64,000 bases of DNA from Massilia sp. ZL223 (GCF_018119395.1 NZ_JAGPWD010000001.1:1-64000); one strand, 5' to 3'. Positions 1-10,056 are shown, numbered from the stretch's first letter. The notes: generated by a model not told the origin, from the sequence alone. Numbers and translations: made by a program.

Positions 1-19
1 TTTTTTGGTTTCGGGGCGC

Positions 20-34
20 CCCCACAACGTGGGG
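20..34. terminator. Short perfect hairpin 3' of the amylase gene
   Basis: CCCCAC, a 3-base loop AAC, then GTGGGG, lying about 50 bases beyond the amylase stop codon. No T-run follows on the minus strand, so if it ends the amylase transcript it is not a classic intrinsic terminator. The rest of 1-84 shows no gene. Confidence 0.3.
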
Positions 35-84
35 CCCGGCCGTGCGCGGGCACGACGTTTTTACGCTGACTCAATCTCACGCAA

Positions 85-1359
85 TTACTTCATCCACACC
101 GCGTAATTCGTCCCCGACGTCTGCAAGGTCCACCCTGCCCCCGGGCTCCAGCTGTTCGGCCCGATCTTCATCGCCAGCTGCCGCGTGCTGCCCGTAATGA
201 TGGCCGCATACAGCCCCTGCGTCGCCTGCTGGATCGCCACTGCCGACGTCGAATGCACCCCCGCCGCCTTGCGCGCCGCCATCAGCGCGGCGATCGGCGT
301 CTTCAGTCCCCAGTTGTAGATGTGCGGGTAGTACACCGTCGGGATGCCCGGATGGCTGAGGATGTAGGCATAGCCCTGCATCACCGCGCCGCACGGCACC
401 GGCCAGTGGTTCTGGCCAGTGCTGCAGCTCTCCGACGGACCGGTGTCGTGGTTGTCGACGAAGGTCACCGACATCGCCGGCCACCAGCCCAGCGCGCCCT
501 GCGGCTTGCCGGCCGAATCCTTCAGGCGCCAGTAATTGCCGTTCGCGAGCGCATCGTTGAGCAGGCCCTTGGTGGTGAAGTCGAAGGCGCCGCAGCTGTT
601 GTTGGTGCCGTTGATCCAGTTCATGATTGCCTGGCGGTGCGGGTTGACGTCGTTCAGGTTCAGGTCCGTCCACAGCTCGCCCACGCAGAACTCGGCCCCG
701 AAGGCGTTCGCGTACTGCCCCGCATAGCTGGCGCCGAAGCCCTTCACATAATCAAAGCGCAGGCCGCTGAAGCCCACCGGCTTGATCGTGGAATTGAGCC
801 AGGTGGTGATGCCGTTCTGGACCTCGCCCACGTTGCGGTGATCGAGGTCGCGCGCGGCGCTGAAGCCGTCGCCGGTGTCGGCGTTACCCAGGCCGCAGTT
901 GCATTCATCGTTGTTGACGATGGCCCAGGTGGTCCAGTTGGGATTGGTGAGGTCGGACCAGCCGGTGGTGCCCACGCGGTGGTTGACGACGACATCAGCC
1001 ACTGCCTTGATGCCGTTGTTGGTGAAGGCGCGCACCACGTTGGTCAGCTCGGCCGAGCTGCCGTACTTCGAATTCAGGTTGTTCAGCTGGCGCGGCATAT
1101 AGCCTTCGACCGCCCCGGAATCCGAAGGCGGCGGGAACCAGACGTGGGTGATGCCCATGCCCTTGAGGTCGGACACGTTGTTGAGCAGGGTGTTGTACCA
1201 GTTCGGGTTGCTGTAGCGGGCAGAGTTCCAGTGGAAGCCCTGCAGCAGAACAGCCTGGCTGTTGCCGGATTGGGCCGGCGGGGTGGCGGCGCTGGCCTGG
1301 ATTGACAGGGCCAATGTGGTCATTGCAAGCATGGCGCTGAGGCGCGTTTTTTTCTTCAT
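85..1359 (-). CDS. Secreted alpha-amylase, GH13 plant-type
   Basis: A 424-residue enzyme expected to hydrolyse internal alpha-1,4 bonds of starch outside the cytoplasm. The N-terminus has a lysine-rich n-region, a hydrophobic core and an AxA-like site ending near residue 24, a Sec signal peptide. The four GH13 conserved regions are present in order: ADVVVNH, GLRFDYVKG (nucleophile Asp), GELW (acid/base Glu) and FVDNHDT (third Asp). The FDYVKG and GELW forms and the compact size with a short beta C-terminal domain resemble the plant/GH13_6 type rather than larger Bacillus enzymes. No starch-binding module is visible. The ATG follows a strong GGAGGAG. The gene is monocistronic and preceded by two matching dyads that may be operators. 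Confidence 0.93.
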   Translation of the reverse strand: MKKKTRLSAMLAMTTLALSIQASAATPPAQSGNSQAVLLQGFHWNSARYSNPNWYNTLLNNVSDLKGMGITHVWFPPPSDSGAVEGYMPRQLNNLNSKYGSSAELTNVVRAFTNNGIKAVADVVVNHRVGTTGWSDLTNPNWTTWAIVNNDECNCGLGNADTGDGFSAARDLDHRNVGEVQNGITTWLNSTIKPVGFSGLRFDYVKGFGASYAGQYANAFGAEFCVGELWTDLNLNDVNPHRQAIMNWINGTNNSCGAFDFTTKGLLNDALANGNYWRLKDSAGKPQGALGWWPAMSVTFVDNHDTGPSESCSTGQNHWPVPCGAVMQGYAYILSHPGIPTVYYPHIYNWGLKTPIAALMAARKAAGVHSTSAVAIQQATQGLYAAIITGSTRQLAMKIGPNSWSPGAGWTLQTSGTNYAVWMK

Positions 1360-1444
1360 GTCTCCTCCGAGAGTGTGGTGCGGTTGGTGTGGATTCCTTC
1401 AAAAAAAGCAGAAACTACAGGTTTCTTTATTACACGAACATTAG

Positions 1445-1457
1445 GTAGAAAAACTAC
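1445..1457. promoter_or_regulatory. Putative operator dyad, proximal amylase site
   Basis: GTAG-AAAAA-CTAC, preceded by TTAG and followed by TT. It shares the pattern TTA-N-GTAG-N5-CTACTT with the site at 1542-1554. It sits about 90 bases upstream of the amylase ATG, where a promoter would lie. The regulator is unknown; no LacI-type gene is in the window. Confidence 0.45.
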
Positions 1458-1541
1458 TTCACAACTGTCATTACGGCGCGGTTGCCAGCGCGATAATCGC
1501 GTTTACCGCACAACGGTGTCAAACGAATTCAACGGTTTTAT

Positions 1542-1554
1542 GTAGTTTCGCTAC
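1542..1554. promoter_or_regulatory. Putative operator dyad, distal amylase site
   Basis: GTAG-TTTCG-CTAC, in the same flanking context (TTA-N before, TT after) as the proximal site. Centre-to-centre distance is 97 bp, compatible with two regulator dimers bridging by a loop. The nearby palindrome CGCGAT-A-ATCGCG at 1489-1501 lies between them. Confidence 0.45.
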
Positions 1555-1587
1555 TTAATTGCGACTTCTGCACCAACGTCCGAATGC

Positions 1588-1621
1588 AAAAAAAGCGGCG
1601 GGCGCTGTCGCGCACCGCCGC
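1588..1621 (-). terminator. Intrinsic terminator of the RND efflux operon
   Basis: On the minus strand a GC-rich stem (GCGGCGGTGCGC paired with GCGCCCGCCGC, one mismatch, 4-base loop) is followed by seven T residues. It lies about 33 bases past the stop of the outer-membrane channel gene. Confidence 0.85.
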
Positions 1622-1653
1622 AAGGGCAAAACTCCCAAGGGAAAGAAAATCGA

Positions 1654-3147
1654 TCAGTTCTGGGCCAGGGTCTTCCCTTCCACACCGGCGCCGTCCCAGC
1701 CGCCGCCCAGTGCCCGGATCAGCGCCACCGTCGTCACCGCGCGATTGCCGCGCAGCTGGACCGCGGTGCGTTCGACCGCGGCCAGGTTGCGCTGGGCGTC
1801 CAGAAGCTCGAGGTAGCTGGAGCGTCCGGCGTCGTAGAGCTTCTGCGCCAGGTCGGCCGAGCGGCGCGCCGAGACCAGGGCCGCGTCGATCTGCTCGCCC
1901 TGTCCTGCCAGGATACGCAGGCCGGCCAGGTTGTCCTCGACTTCGGCGAAGGCGTTCAGGACGTTCTGGCGATAGGTGCCCACCGATTCCTCGAGCGCCG
2001 CTTCGCTGCGGATCACGTTGTTGCGGTTGCGGCCGCCGTCGATCAGGGGCATCGCCAGCAGCGCGCCCGTGACCCAGGAGCGGCTGCTCCACTTGAACAC
2101 CTCGGAGAAGGTGCCGCCGATGCCGCCACCGGCCGCGCTCAAGGTCAGCGCCGGGAACATCGCGCCGCGCGCCACGCCGATGCGGGCGTTCGCCGCTTCC
2201 ATCGTACGCTGGGCCGCCACGATGTCGGGACGGCGCTCCAGCAGCGAGGACGGCAGGCCGGCCGGAATGGTCGGCATCAGGGTCGAGTCCAGCAGCGGGC
2301 TCGGACCTGCCACGTAATCCGCCGCCGGCTTGCCCAGCAGGACCGCGAGCTGGTGCTCGGTGGTGGCGCGCTGGCGCTGCAGGCCGATGGCTTCGGCGCG
2401 CGCCGTGGCCAGCTCGGTGCGGGCGCGCGACAAATCGAACTCGCCAATGTCGCCCAGGTCGAAGCGGCGCTGGGTGACCTTGACGCTTTCCTCGCGCAGG
2501 CCGACGGTACGGTTCACGGTCTCGAGCTCCGCATCCAGGGCGCGCAGGCGGAAGTAGGTCTGGGCCACGTCCGCCTGCAGCGACAGCAGCACAGAACGGA
2601 AGTTGGCTTCCGAGGCCACCGCATCGCTGCGCGCCGCCGAGACGCCGGCCGCCACGCGGCCGAACAGGTCGACCTCGTAGCTGGCCGTGAGGCTGGCGCT
2701 GTAGCTGGTCTGGGCCGGGGTCGGCGTGCCCTGCGGCAGGTTCGCTTCCAGCGGCGCCGGGCGGGCGCGCTGGGCGCCGACACCCACGCCCACTTGCGGC
2801 AGGCGGTCGGCGTTGGCGATGCCGGCGATGGCGCGCGCCTGCTTGACGCGGGCGGCCGCCACGGCCAGGTTGGCGTTGTTGGCCGTGGCCTCGTCGATCA
2901 GGGCGGTCAGCGCCGAATCGTTGAAGGCCAGCCACCACTGGCCGCGCGGCTGCTGTTCGGCCGGCTGCGCCGGCTTCCAGCGCGAGCCTTCGATGCCGGC
3001 CACTTCGGCAGCGGGCTGCGGCGTTTGCGACTCGCGGAATGCTGTCGGGGTGGCGATCTGCGGCTGCTTGAATTCCGGGGTGGCGCAAGCCGTCAGGATC
3101 AAAGCCGCTAGCAGCGGGGCCACGCCCCTTGCAATCATCTTATTCAT
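1654..3147 (-). CDS. RND efflux outer-membrane channel lipoprotein (OprM/NodT type)
   Basis: A 497-residue outer-membrane factor that forms the exit duct of the tripartite pump encoded just upstream. The N-terminus is a lipoprotein signal with the lipobox LTAC and acylated Cys21. The body shows the two repeated OEP halves rich in Ala/Leu/Arg helices, with the family-typical GGGIGGTFSE and LLERRPDI segments. An in-frame ATG lies further upstream, but the chosen start has a GGAG-type ribosome site inside the pump gene and begins one base after the pump stop codon, so translation is probably coupled. The substrate cannot be told from sequence. Confidence 0.95.
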   Translation of the reverse strand: MNKMIARGVAPLLAALILTACATPEFKQPQIATPTAFRESQTPQPAAEVAGIEGSRWKPAQPAEQQPRGQWWLAFNDSALTALIDEATANNANLAVAAARVKQARAIAGIANADRLPQVGVGVGAQRARPAPLEANLPQGTPTPAQTSYSASLTASYEVDLFGRVAAGVSAARSDAVASEANFRSVLLSLQADVAQTYFRLRALDAELETVNRTVGLREESVKVTQRRFDLGDIGEFDLSRARTELATARAEAIGLQRQRATTEHQLAVLLGKPAADYVAGPSPLLDSTLMPTIPAGLPSSLLERRPDIVAAQRTMEAANARIGVARGAMFPALTLSAAGGGIGGTFSEVFKWSSRSWVTGALLAMPLIDGGRNRNNVIRSEAALEESVGTYRQNVLNAFAEVEDNLAGLRILAGQGEQIDAALVSARRSADLAQKLYDAGRSSYLELLDAQRNLAAVERTAVQLRGNRAVTTVALIRALGGGWDGAGVEGKTLAQN

Positions 3148-3148
3148 C

Positions 3149-6100
3149 TTAATGCACTCCTTCCGTGCCATGCGCAGCCGCGTGGGCATGAGCAGGCTTT
3201 TCGAAACGCTTGGCCAGCATGCGCAGCAGCACGTAGAACAGCGGGGTCAGGAACAGGCCGAAGAAGGTCACTCCCAGCATGCCCGAGAACACCGCAATAC
3301 CGATGGCGTGGCGCATCTCCGCGCCGGCGCCGCTCGAGAACACCAGCGGGATCACGCCGGCGATGAAGGCGATCGAGGTCATCAGGATCGGACGCAGGCG
3401 CAGGCGGGAAGCTTCCAGCGCGGCGTCGATCACGCTGCGGCCGTGGTCTTCCAGTTCGCGGGCGAATTCCACGATCAGGATCGCGTTCTTCGAGGCCAGG
3501 CCCACCAGCACGAACAGGGCGATCTGGGTGAAGACGTTGTTGTCGCCACCGGTCAGCTTCACGCCGATCAGCGCGCACAGGATCGACATCGGCACGATCA
3601 GGATCACCGACAGCGGCAGGGTCCAGCTCTCGTACTGGGCGGCCAGCACCAGGAACACCAGCAGCACGCACAGCGGGAACACGTAGATCATGGTGTTACC
3701 GGCCAGGATGTCCTGGTAGGTCAGCTCGGTCCATTCGTAGCTGATCCCCTTCGGCAGCACTTCCGCGGCGATCTTCTCCATCGCGGCCTGGGCCTGGCCC
3801 GAGGACACGCCCGGCGCCGGTCCGCCGTTCAGCTCAGCGGCGACATAGCCGTTGTAGCGCTGCACGCGGTCCGGACCGTAGGCGTCCTTGATGCGCATGA
3901 GCGAGGACAGCGGAATCATCTCGCCCTTGTCGTTGCGGACCTTGAGCTGCTCGATCTGTTCCGGATGCGAGCGGAACTGCGCATCCGCCTGCACACGCAC
4001 TTGGTAGGTGCGGCCGAACTGGTTGAAGTCGTTCACGTACATCGAGCCCAGGTTGACCTGCAAGGCCTGGTTGATCTCGGCCAGCGACACGCCCAGCTGC
4101 TTGGCTTTCACGCGGTCGATGTCGGCGAACAGCTGCGGCACGTTGATCTGGAAGCTGGAGAACACGCCCGCCAGTTCCGGGGTCTGCCAGGCCTTGGCCT
4201 GCAGCGCCTGCATCGCCTTGTTCAGTTCATCGTAGCCGAGGTTGCCGCGGTCTTCGACCATCAGCTTGAAGCCGCCGGTGGTGCCCAGGCCGTTGACCGG
4301 CGGAGGCGACAGCACCAGCACGAAGGCGTCTTCGACGGCGCCCATGCGCTTGTTGATCTCGGCCGCGATGGCGTCGGCGCTCATGGCCTTGCCCTTGCGC
4401 TGGTCGAAGGGCGCCAGGGTGGTGAACACGATGCCGGCGTTCGGCGCGTTGGTGAAGCCGTTGATCGACAGGCCCGGGAAGGCGACCGAGGATTCCACGC
4501 CCGGGATCTCCTTGGCGATCGCGGACATCTTGCGGATCACGGCGTCGGTGCGGTCCAGCGAAGCGGCGTCCGGCAGCTGGGCGAAGCCGATCAGGTAGGC
4601 CTTGTCCTGCTGCGGCACGAAGCCTGGCGGCACGGCCTTGAACATGAACACAGCCGCCACGGCCAGCGCCAGGTAGACGCCCAGCGCTGCGGTCTTGCGG
4701 CGCAGGACGCCCTTCACGCCCACTTCATACTGGTGCGACGAACGGCTGAAGAAGCGGTTGAAGGCGGCGAAGAAGCGGCCGAACACGGCGTCGATCATGC
4801 GGGTCAGGCGGTCCTTCGGCGCATTGTGCGGCTGCAGCAGCGAGGCCGCCAGGGCCGGGGCCAGGGTCAGCGAGGCAAAGGCCGAGATCACGGTCGAGAT
4901 CGCGATGGTCAGGGCGAACTGGCGGTAGAACTGGCCGGTCAGGCCCGACACGAAGGCGATCGGCACGAACACGGCGCACAGCACCAGCGCGATCGCGATG
5001 ATCGGGCCGCTGACTTCCTTCATCGCCTGGATGGTGGCGTCGCGCGGCGACAGGCCATTGGCGATGTTGCGCTCGACGTTCTCCACCACCACGATGGCGT
5101 CGTCGACCACGATGCCGATCGCCAGCACCAGGCCGAACAGCGACAGGGTGTTGATCGAGAAGCCGAAGCCCAGCATCACGGCGAAGGTGCCCACCACCGA
5201 GACCGGCACGGCCAGCAGCGGGATGACGGACGCGCGCCAGGTCTGCAGGAATACGATCACCACCAGCGCCACCAGGGCCACGGCCTCCAGCAGGGTGTGG
5301 ATGACGGAGTCGATCGATTCGCGCACGAACTGGGTCGGGTCGTAGACGATGCTGTAGGCGACGCCTTTCGGGAAGTCCTTGGACAGTTCTTCCATCCTGG
5401 CGCGCACATCGCTCGATAGCTGCAGGTCGTTCGCGCCAGGCGCGGCGAAGATCGGGATCGCGACCGCCGACTTGTTGTTCAGCAGCGAGCGCAGCGCATA
5501 CGAGCTGGAACCCAGTTCGATGCGCGCCACGTCCTTGAGCAGGGTGGTGCCGCCGTCGGTGTTGGTCTTGAGGACGATGTTGCCGAAGTCCTCGGTCGAC
5601 TGCAGGCGGCCCTGGGTATTCAGGGTCAGCTGGAAGTCGGCGTCCTTGGCGGGGCCCTGGCCGACCACGCCGGCCGCAACCTGCACATTCTGCTCGCGGA
5701 TCGCGGCGACCACGTCGCCGGCGGTCAGGTTGCGGGCGGCGACCTTCTGCGGGTCGAGCCAGACGCGCATGGCGTAGTCGCCCGAACCGAAGATCTGCAC
5801 CTCGCCCATGCCCTTGATGCGGGCCAGCTGGTCCTTCACGTTCAGCACCGCGTAGTTGCGCAGGTACAGGTCGTCGTAGCTGCCGTCGGGCGAGTTCAGG
5901 TGGACCACCATGGTCAGGTTGGGCGAGGCCTTCACCGTGGTGACGCCGATCTGGCGCACCTCTTCCGGCAGGCGCGGCAGGGCGCGCTGCACGCGGTTCT
6001 GCACCGCGGTCTCGGCCTGCTCGACGTCGGTGCCGATCTTGAAGGTCACGGTCAGCGCCAGCGCGCCGTCCGAGGTGTTTTGCGAGGACATGTAAAGCAT

Positions 6101-6328
6101 GTCCTCGACGCCGTTGATCTGCTCTTCCAGCGGCGTGGCCACCGTTTCGGCGATCACTTTCGGGTTCGCGCCCGGATACTGGGCGCGCACCACCACCGAA
6201 GGCGGCACCACTTCCGGATACTCCGACACCGGCAGCTTGAAGATCGAGATCAGGCCGCCGACGAAGATGAGCACCGACAGCACCGCCGCGAAGATCGGTT
6301 TGTCGACAAAGAATTTAGGGAAATTCAT
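3149..6328 (-). CDS. RND multidrug efflux inner-membrane transporter, HAE1 family (AcrB/MexB-like)
   Basis: A 1059-residue proton-drug antiporter, the full length for HAE1 pumps. The first transmembrane helix starts near residue 10. The helix-4 motif GIVVDDAIVVVENVERN holds the adjacent aspartates of the proton relay, and ASKNAILIVEFA in the C-terminal half supplies the relay lysine. Two large periplasmic loops carry the porter and docking regions. The ATG has an AAGGAG site overlapping the adaptor stop region. Middle gene of the adaptor-pump-channel operon. No dedicated TetR or two-component regulator lies next to it, so control is either remote or by sites in the 7541-7842 gap. Confidence 0.97.
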   Translation of the reverse strand: MNFPKFFVDKPIFAAVLSVLIFVGGLISIFKLPVSEYPEVVPPSVVVRAQYPGANPKVIAETVATPLEEQINGVEDMLYMSSQNTSDGALALTVTFKIGTDVEQAETAVQNRVQRALPRLPEEVRQIGVTTVKASPNLTMVVHLNSPDGSYDDLYLRNYAVLNVKDQLARIKGMGEVQIFGSGDYAMRVWLDPQKVAARNLTAGDVVAAIREQNVQVAAGVVGQGPAKDADFQLTLNTQGRLQSTEDFGNIVLKTNTDGGTTLLKDVARIELGSSSYALRSLLNNKSAVAIPIFAAPGANDLQLSSDVRARMEELSKDFPKGVAYSIVYDPTQFVRESIDSVIHTLLEAVALVALVVIVFLQTWRASVIPLLAVPVSVVGTFAVMLGFGFSINTLSLFGLVLAIGIVVDDAIVVVENVERNIANGLSPRDATIQAMKEVSGPIIAIALVLCAVFVPIAFVSGLTGQFYRQFALTIAISTVISAFASLTLAPALAASLLQPHNAPKDRLTRMIDAVFGRFFAAFNRFFSRSSHQYEVGVKGVLRRKTAALGVYLALAVAAVFMFKAVPPGFVPQQDKAYLIGFAQLPDAASLDRTDAVIRKMSAIAKEIPGVESSVAFPGLSINGFTNAPNAGIVFTTLAPFDQRKGKAMSADAIAAEINKRMGAVEDAFVLVLSPPPVNGLGTTGGFKLMVEDRGNLGYDELNKAMQALQAKAWQTPELAGVFSSFQINVPQLFADIDRVKAKQLGVSLAEINQALQVNLGSMYVNDFNQFGRTYQVRVQADAQFRSHPEQIEQLKVRNDKGEMIPLSSLMRIKDAYGPDRVQRYNGYVAAELNGGPAPGVSSGQAQAAMEKIAAEVLPKGISYEWTELTYQDILAGNTMIYVFPLCVLLVFLVLAAQYESWTLPLSVILIVPMSILCALIGVKLTGGDNNVFTQIALFVLVGLASKNAILIVEFARELEDHGRSVIDAALEASRLRLRPILMTSIAFIAGVIPLVFSSGAGAEMRHAIGIAVFSGMLGVTFFGLFLTPLFYVLLRMLAKRFEKPAHAHAAAHGTEGVH

Positions 6329-6331
6329 ACA

Positions 6332-7540
6332 TTACTCCTTGGCGCCGGCGTCCGCCATGGCCAGTTTGGTGTCCTTGCTGCCGCCCGCCTTGGCTGTCGC
6401 GGTCATCGGCACGACTTGCGGGGCGATCGGCGCGCCGGGACGCACGCGCTGCAGTCCGTTGACGACGATCTTCTCGCCCGGCTTCAGGCCTTCGCGCACG
6501 ATGCGCAGGCCGTCGATGGTCGGGCCCAGCTTGACGGCGCGGTACTCGGCCTTGTTGTCCTTGCCAACCACAAACACGAACTTGCGGTCCTGGTCGGTGT
6601 TGACGGCGCGGTCGTTGATCAGGATCTGCGGACGCGCTTCGCCGCCGGCGATTTGCACGCGGGCGAACAGGCCGGGCGCCAGCTGGCGGTCGGCATTGGC
6701 CAGGGTGGCGCGCATGCGCACGCTGCCGCTCTGGCTGTCGAGGCGGTTGTCGACGAATTCGAGCTTGCCGCTGTGCGGGAACCCGTCTTCGTTGGCCAGG
6801 CCAACCTTCACGTCGACCGCCTGGCCGGCGTGGGCGCGGCGGCTGACGCGCAGGTAGGTGTCTTCGTCGCCGTCGAAGCTGGCGTAGATGCGGTCCAGCG
6901 ACACGACCGAGGTCAGCACGGCCGACGCGTCGACCAGGTTGCCCAGGGTGATCTCGGCCTTCGACACGCGGCCGTCGATCGGCGACAGCACGCGGGTGTA
7001 GGCGAGGTTCAGCTTCGCCGCTTCGTACTGGGCCTGGGCGGCGCGGGCGCTGGCGTCCAGTTCCTTCTGGCTGGCGGCGCGCTCGTCGAATTCGCGCTGG
7101 GCGATGGCTTTATCCGCCAGCAGGCGCTCGGCGCGCTGCAGTTCCAGGCGCGCCAGGTCGGCACGGGCCTTGGCTGCCGCTGCGGCGGCGCCGGCGCGGT
7201 CGGCTTCGGCCTGGTAGGGGCGCGGGTCGATCACGAACAGCAGGTCGCCCTTCTTCACTTCGGCGCCCGGCTTGAAGTTCACGGCCGTGATGTAGCCCGA
7301 CACGCGCGGGCGGATTTCGACCACCTCGATCGCTTCCAGGCGGCCCGAGAATTCCTGGGTCTCCAGCACCGGCTTCTCGAGCACCACCGCGGCCGACACC
7401 GGCGGTGCGGGAGGCGCCGCCGGGGCGTCATTGCTGTTGGCGTCGGCGCAGCCCGTGAGGCCGGCGCCTGCCAGGCCGGCCACCGCGAGTGCGGCGACCA
7501 TGATGCGAACTTTGCCCGTCCATCCTTGTTGGCTATTCAT
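6332..7540 (-). CDS. RND efflux periplasmic adaptor lipoprotein (AcrA/MexA-like)
   Basis: A 402-residue membrane-fusion protein that links the pump to the outer-membrane channel. The signal peptide ends in LTGC with acylated Cys31, so it is anchored in the inner membrane. Following are the lipoyl half-motif (IRPRVSGYITAV), a coiled-coil hairpin of about 70 residues rich in Ala/Arg/Glu, the second lipoyl half (SPIDGRVS) and the beta-barrel and membrane-proximal domains (GLFARVQI, VNGLQRVRPG). First gene of the operon; AAAGG precedes the ATG. Confidence 0.96.
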   Translation of the reverse strand: MNSQQGWTGKVRIMVAALAVAGLAGAGLTGCADANSNDAPAAPPAPPVSAAVVLEKPVLETQEFSGRLEAIEVVEIRPRVSGYITAVNFKPGAEVKKGDLLFVIDPRPYQAEADRAGAAAAAAKARADLARLELQRAERLLADKAIAQREFDERAASQKELDASARAAQAQYEAAKLNLAYTRVLSPIDGRVSKAEITLGNLVDASAVLTSVVSLDRIYASFDGDEDTYLRVSRRAHAGQAVDVKVGLANEDGFPHSGKLEFVDNRLDSQSGSVRMRATLANADRQLAPGLFARVQIAGGEARPQILINDRAVNTDQDRKFVFVVGKDNKAEYRAVKLGPTIDGLRIVREGLKPGEKIVVNGLQRVRPGAPIAPQVVPMTATAKAGGSKDTKLAMADAGAKE

Positions 7541-7842
7541 GATTAACCTTTCTTATTTAGTACTTGATAAAAGCTTGCGCGGCCCCGCTAGTACGGAAAC
7601 GCAGGCAAAAAGAGGCCCTCCCGCGCCCGTGGGCACGGTTGAACGTCATTCAGTGGATTAAGTCGGAACGCTAGCTAGCGTCGACACCTTTCGGTGCATA
7701 TGCGCATGTTGGTCATGGCGAACTCCCTTCATCGAAATCATTGCCTGCAAACCGCAGGTAAAGCGCTACCCCTGCCCTACACTCGGTAAGGCATGTGCGC
7801 GGTTCTCTGGAATCGGGGTCGGTGCCCCTTATGGTAGCCGCG
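7541..7842. other. Intergenic region upstream of the RND operon, rich in short palindromes
   Basis: No gene is supported here. It holds the promoter side of the minus-strand efflux operon and the 3' side of the hydrolase gene. Visible dyads: CGCTAGCTAGCG at 7669-7680, CACC-TTTC-GGTG just after it, and CCTGC-AAACC-GCAGG near 7743. The cluster could include an operator for the pump, but I see no clear -35/-10 pair. Confidence 0.4.
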
Positions 7843-8684
<842 letters not shown>

Positions 8685-8688
<4 letters not shown>

Positions 8689-8900
8689 CGGGCAGCCTCT
8701 TGTTCACCAAGTTGAACAATGTTTTCCTGGCCATTGCACTCGCCGGCGCAGGCCATCTGCACCTGGGCGGTCAACGCATGCAGGCCGCGGGCTTCCAGGC
8801 CGGCGGCGCGCGAGTAGGCGTCGGTGCCCAGCAGGCCCGCCAGCGCGATTCCGCTGACAGCGACTGCGACCGTGGTGAAGATTCCGTCCCGAATGCTCAT
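8685..8900 (-). CDS. Small single-pass membrane protein, unknown function
   Basis: A 71-residue protein that I do not recognise. Residues about 8-27 form one hydrophobic helix (Val/Ala/Ile/Leu/Gly), followed by a soluble tail with a CAGEC pair of cysteines and a charged end. The start used here has GGAG seven bases before the ATG; an in-frame ATG 60 bases earlier would put extra polar residues in front of the helix. The stop codon overlaps the hydrolase start as ATGA, so the two are translated together. The arrangement suggests a membrane anchor or partner for the hydrolase-like protein. Confidence 0.6.
8700..8719. promoter_or_regulatory. Putative LysR-type operator inside the microprotein gene
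   Basis: TTGTTC-N8-GAACAA, extended match TTGTTC-N6-TTGAACAATG with the site at 8995-9014. The dyad lies in the 3' coding part of the microprotein gene, just before the hydrolase start. Confidence 0.5.
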
Positions 8901-8994
8901 GACCAGCTCCGTTAAACGTTGCGTATTTATTTGTTGCGATGCACACATAATAGACATCATCTACAATCGGATAAAGATGGCAATGCCGAATTGA

Positions 8995-9014
8995 TTGTTC
9001 GGATTGTTGAACAA
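8995..9014. promoter_or_regulatory. Putative LysR-type operator upstream of the LysR gene
   Basis: TTGTTC-N8-GAACAA, with a tighter nested dyad ATTGTT-G-AACAAT at 9003-9015. It lies 30-50 bases before the LysR ATG, a typical autoregulatory position, and 295 bp from its twin at 8700-8719. Confidence 0.55.
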
Positions 9015-9045
9015 TGACACCGTTCTGTCATCCGGAGGACAGGAA

Positions 9046-10023
9046 ATGAACAAGTTACAGGCCATGGAAGTCTTCGTGCAGGTGGTCGATTGCGGCAGCT
9101 TCACCAAGGCGGCCGACGCCCTGCAGCTGCCCAAGGCGACGGTATCGACCCTGGTGCAGTCGCTCGAAACCACCCTCTCGGCCAAGCTGCTGCACCGCAC
9201 GACGCGCCAGGTGACGGTGACCTCGGACGGCGCCGCCTATTATGAGCGTTGCGTGCGGATCCTGTCGGACGTGCGCGACGCCGAGGAATCGCTCTCGCGC
9301 CACCGCCTCAGCCCGAGCGGCCGGCTGCGGGTCGATGCGCCCACCGGCCTGTCCTCAGAAATCCTGCTGCCCGCCCTGCCCGATTTTTTCGAGCGCTACC
9401 CCGACATCACCATGGAGCTGGGCAGCAGCGACCGCCCTGTCGACCTGGTCGAGGAAGGCGTGGACTGCGCCGTGCGCGGCGGCGAGCTGGTCGACCTGAG
9501 CCTGATCGCACGCCGGGTCGGCGTGGTCAATTTCGTCACCTGCGCATCGCCCGCCTACATCGAGCGCTTCGGCATGCCGGAACATCCGCGCGACCTGGAA
9601 CGCCACCGCTGCGTGAATTATTTCTCCGCCAAGACCGGCAAGATCTACAACTGGGACTTCACCCGCGACGGCGAGCGCATCGAGCTGGCGCTGCCGGGCG
9701 TGATCGCGCTGAACGACTCCAACGCCTACATCGAGGCCGGCCTGTCGGGACTGGGCATCATCTTCATGGCCGACTACCTGCTGACCGGGCACCTGGCCAC
9801 GGGCCGCGTGGTGCGCCTGCTGCCGGATTGGCGCTCCGACCCGCTGCCGATCCACATCGTGTATCCGCAGAACCGCCACCTGTCGGCCAAGGTGCGCGTG
9901 TTCGTGGAATGGGTGTCCGAGCTGTTCGCCAACAATCCGCATCTGCGCCTGCAGCCGGCCGACAGCGCCTTGAACCCACCGCCCCTGCCGCCGGATGCTT
10001 TCCGGCTGGGACAGTCGGTGTAG
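9046..10023 (+). CDS. LysR-family transcriptional regulator
   Basis: A 325-residue regulator. The N-terminal winged helix-turn-helix (MEVFVQVVDCGSFTKAADAL, then LPKATVSTLVQSLE) is typical of LTTRs, followed by the linker and the periplasmic-binding-like effector domain from about residue 90. The form SLIARRVGVV and YFSAKTGK is that of the large CrgA/DmlR-like group. The ATG chosen has CGGAGGACAGG upstream; an earlier in-frame ATG lacks one. It is divergent from the microprotein/hydrolase pair and two matching dyads flank the promoter region, so it probably controls that pair and itself. Confidence 0.9.
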   Translation: MNKLQAMEVFVQVVDCGSFTKAADALQLPKATVSTLVQSLETTLSAKLLHRTTRQVTVTSDGAAYYERCVRILSDVRDAEESLSRHRLSPSGRLRVDAPTGLSSEILLPALPDFFERYPDITMELGSSDRPVDLVEEGVDCAVRGGELVDLSLIARRVGVVNFVTCASPAYIERFGMPEHPRDLERHRCVNYFSAKTGKIYNWDFTRDGERIELALPGVIALNDSNAYIEAGLSGLGIIFMADYLLTGHLATGRVVRLLPDWRSDPLPIHIVYPQNRHLSAKVRVFVEWVSELFANNPHLRLQPADSALNPPPLPPDAFRLGQSV

Positions 10024-10056
10024 AATCGGCGCATAACGATAATGCCGGAGACCACC

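Noticed and set aside
2726..5419. Very long plus-strand frame over the RND genes
   Set aside because: Histidine/arginine/glutamine-rich shadow of minus-strand GC-rich codons; the true RND pump and channel are unmistakable.
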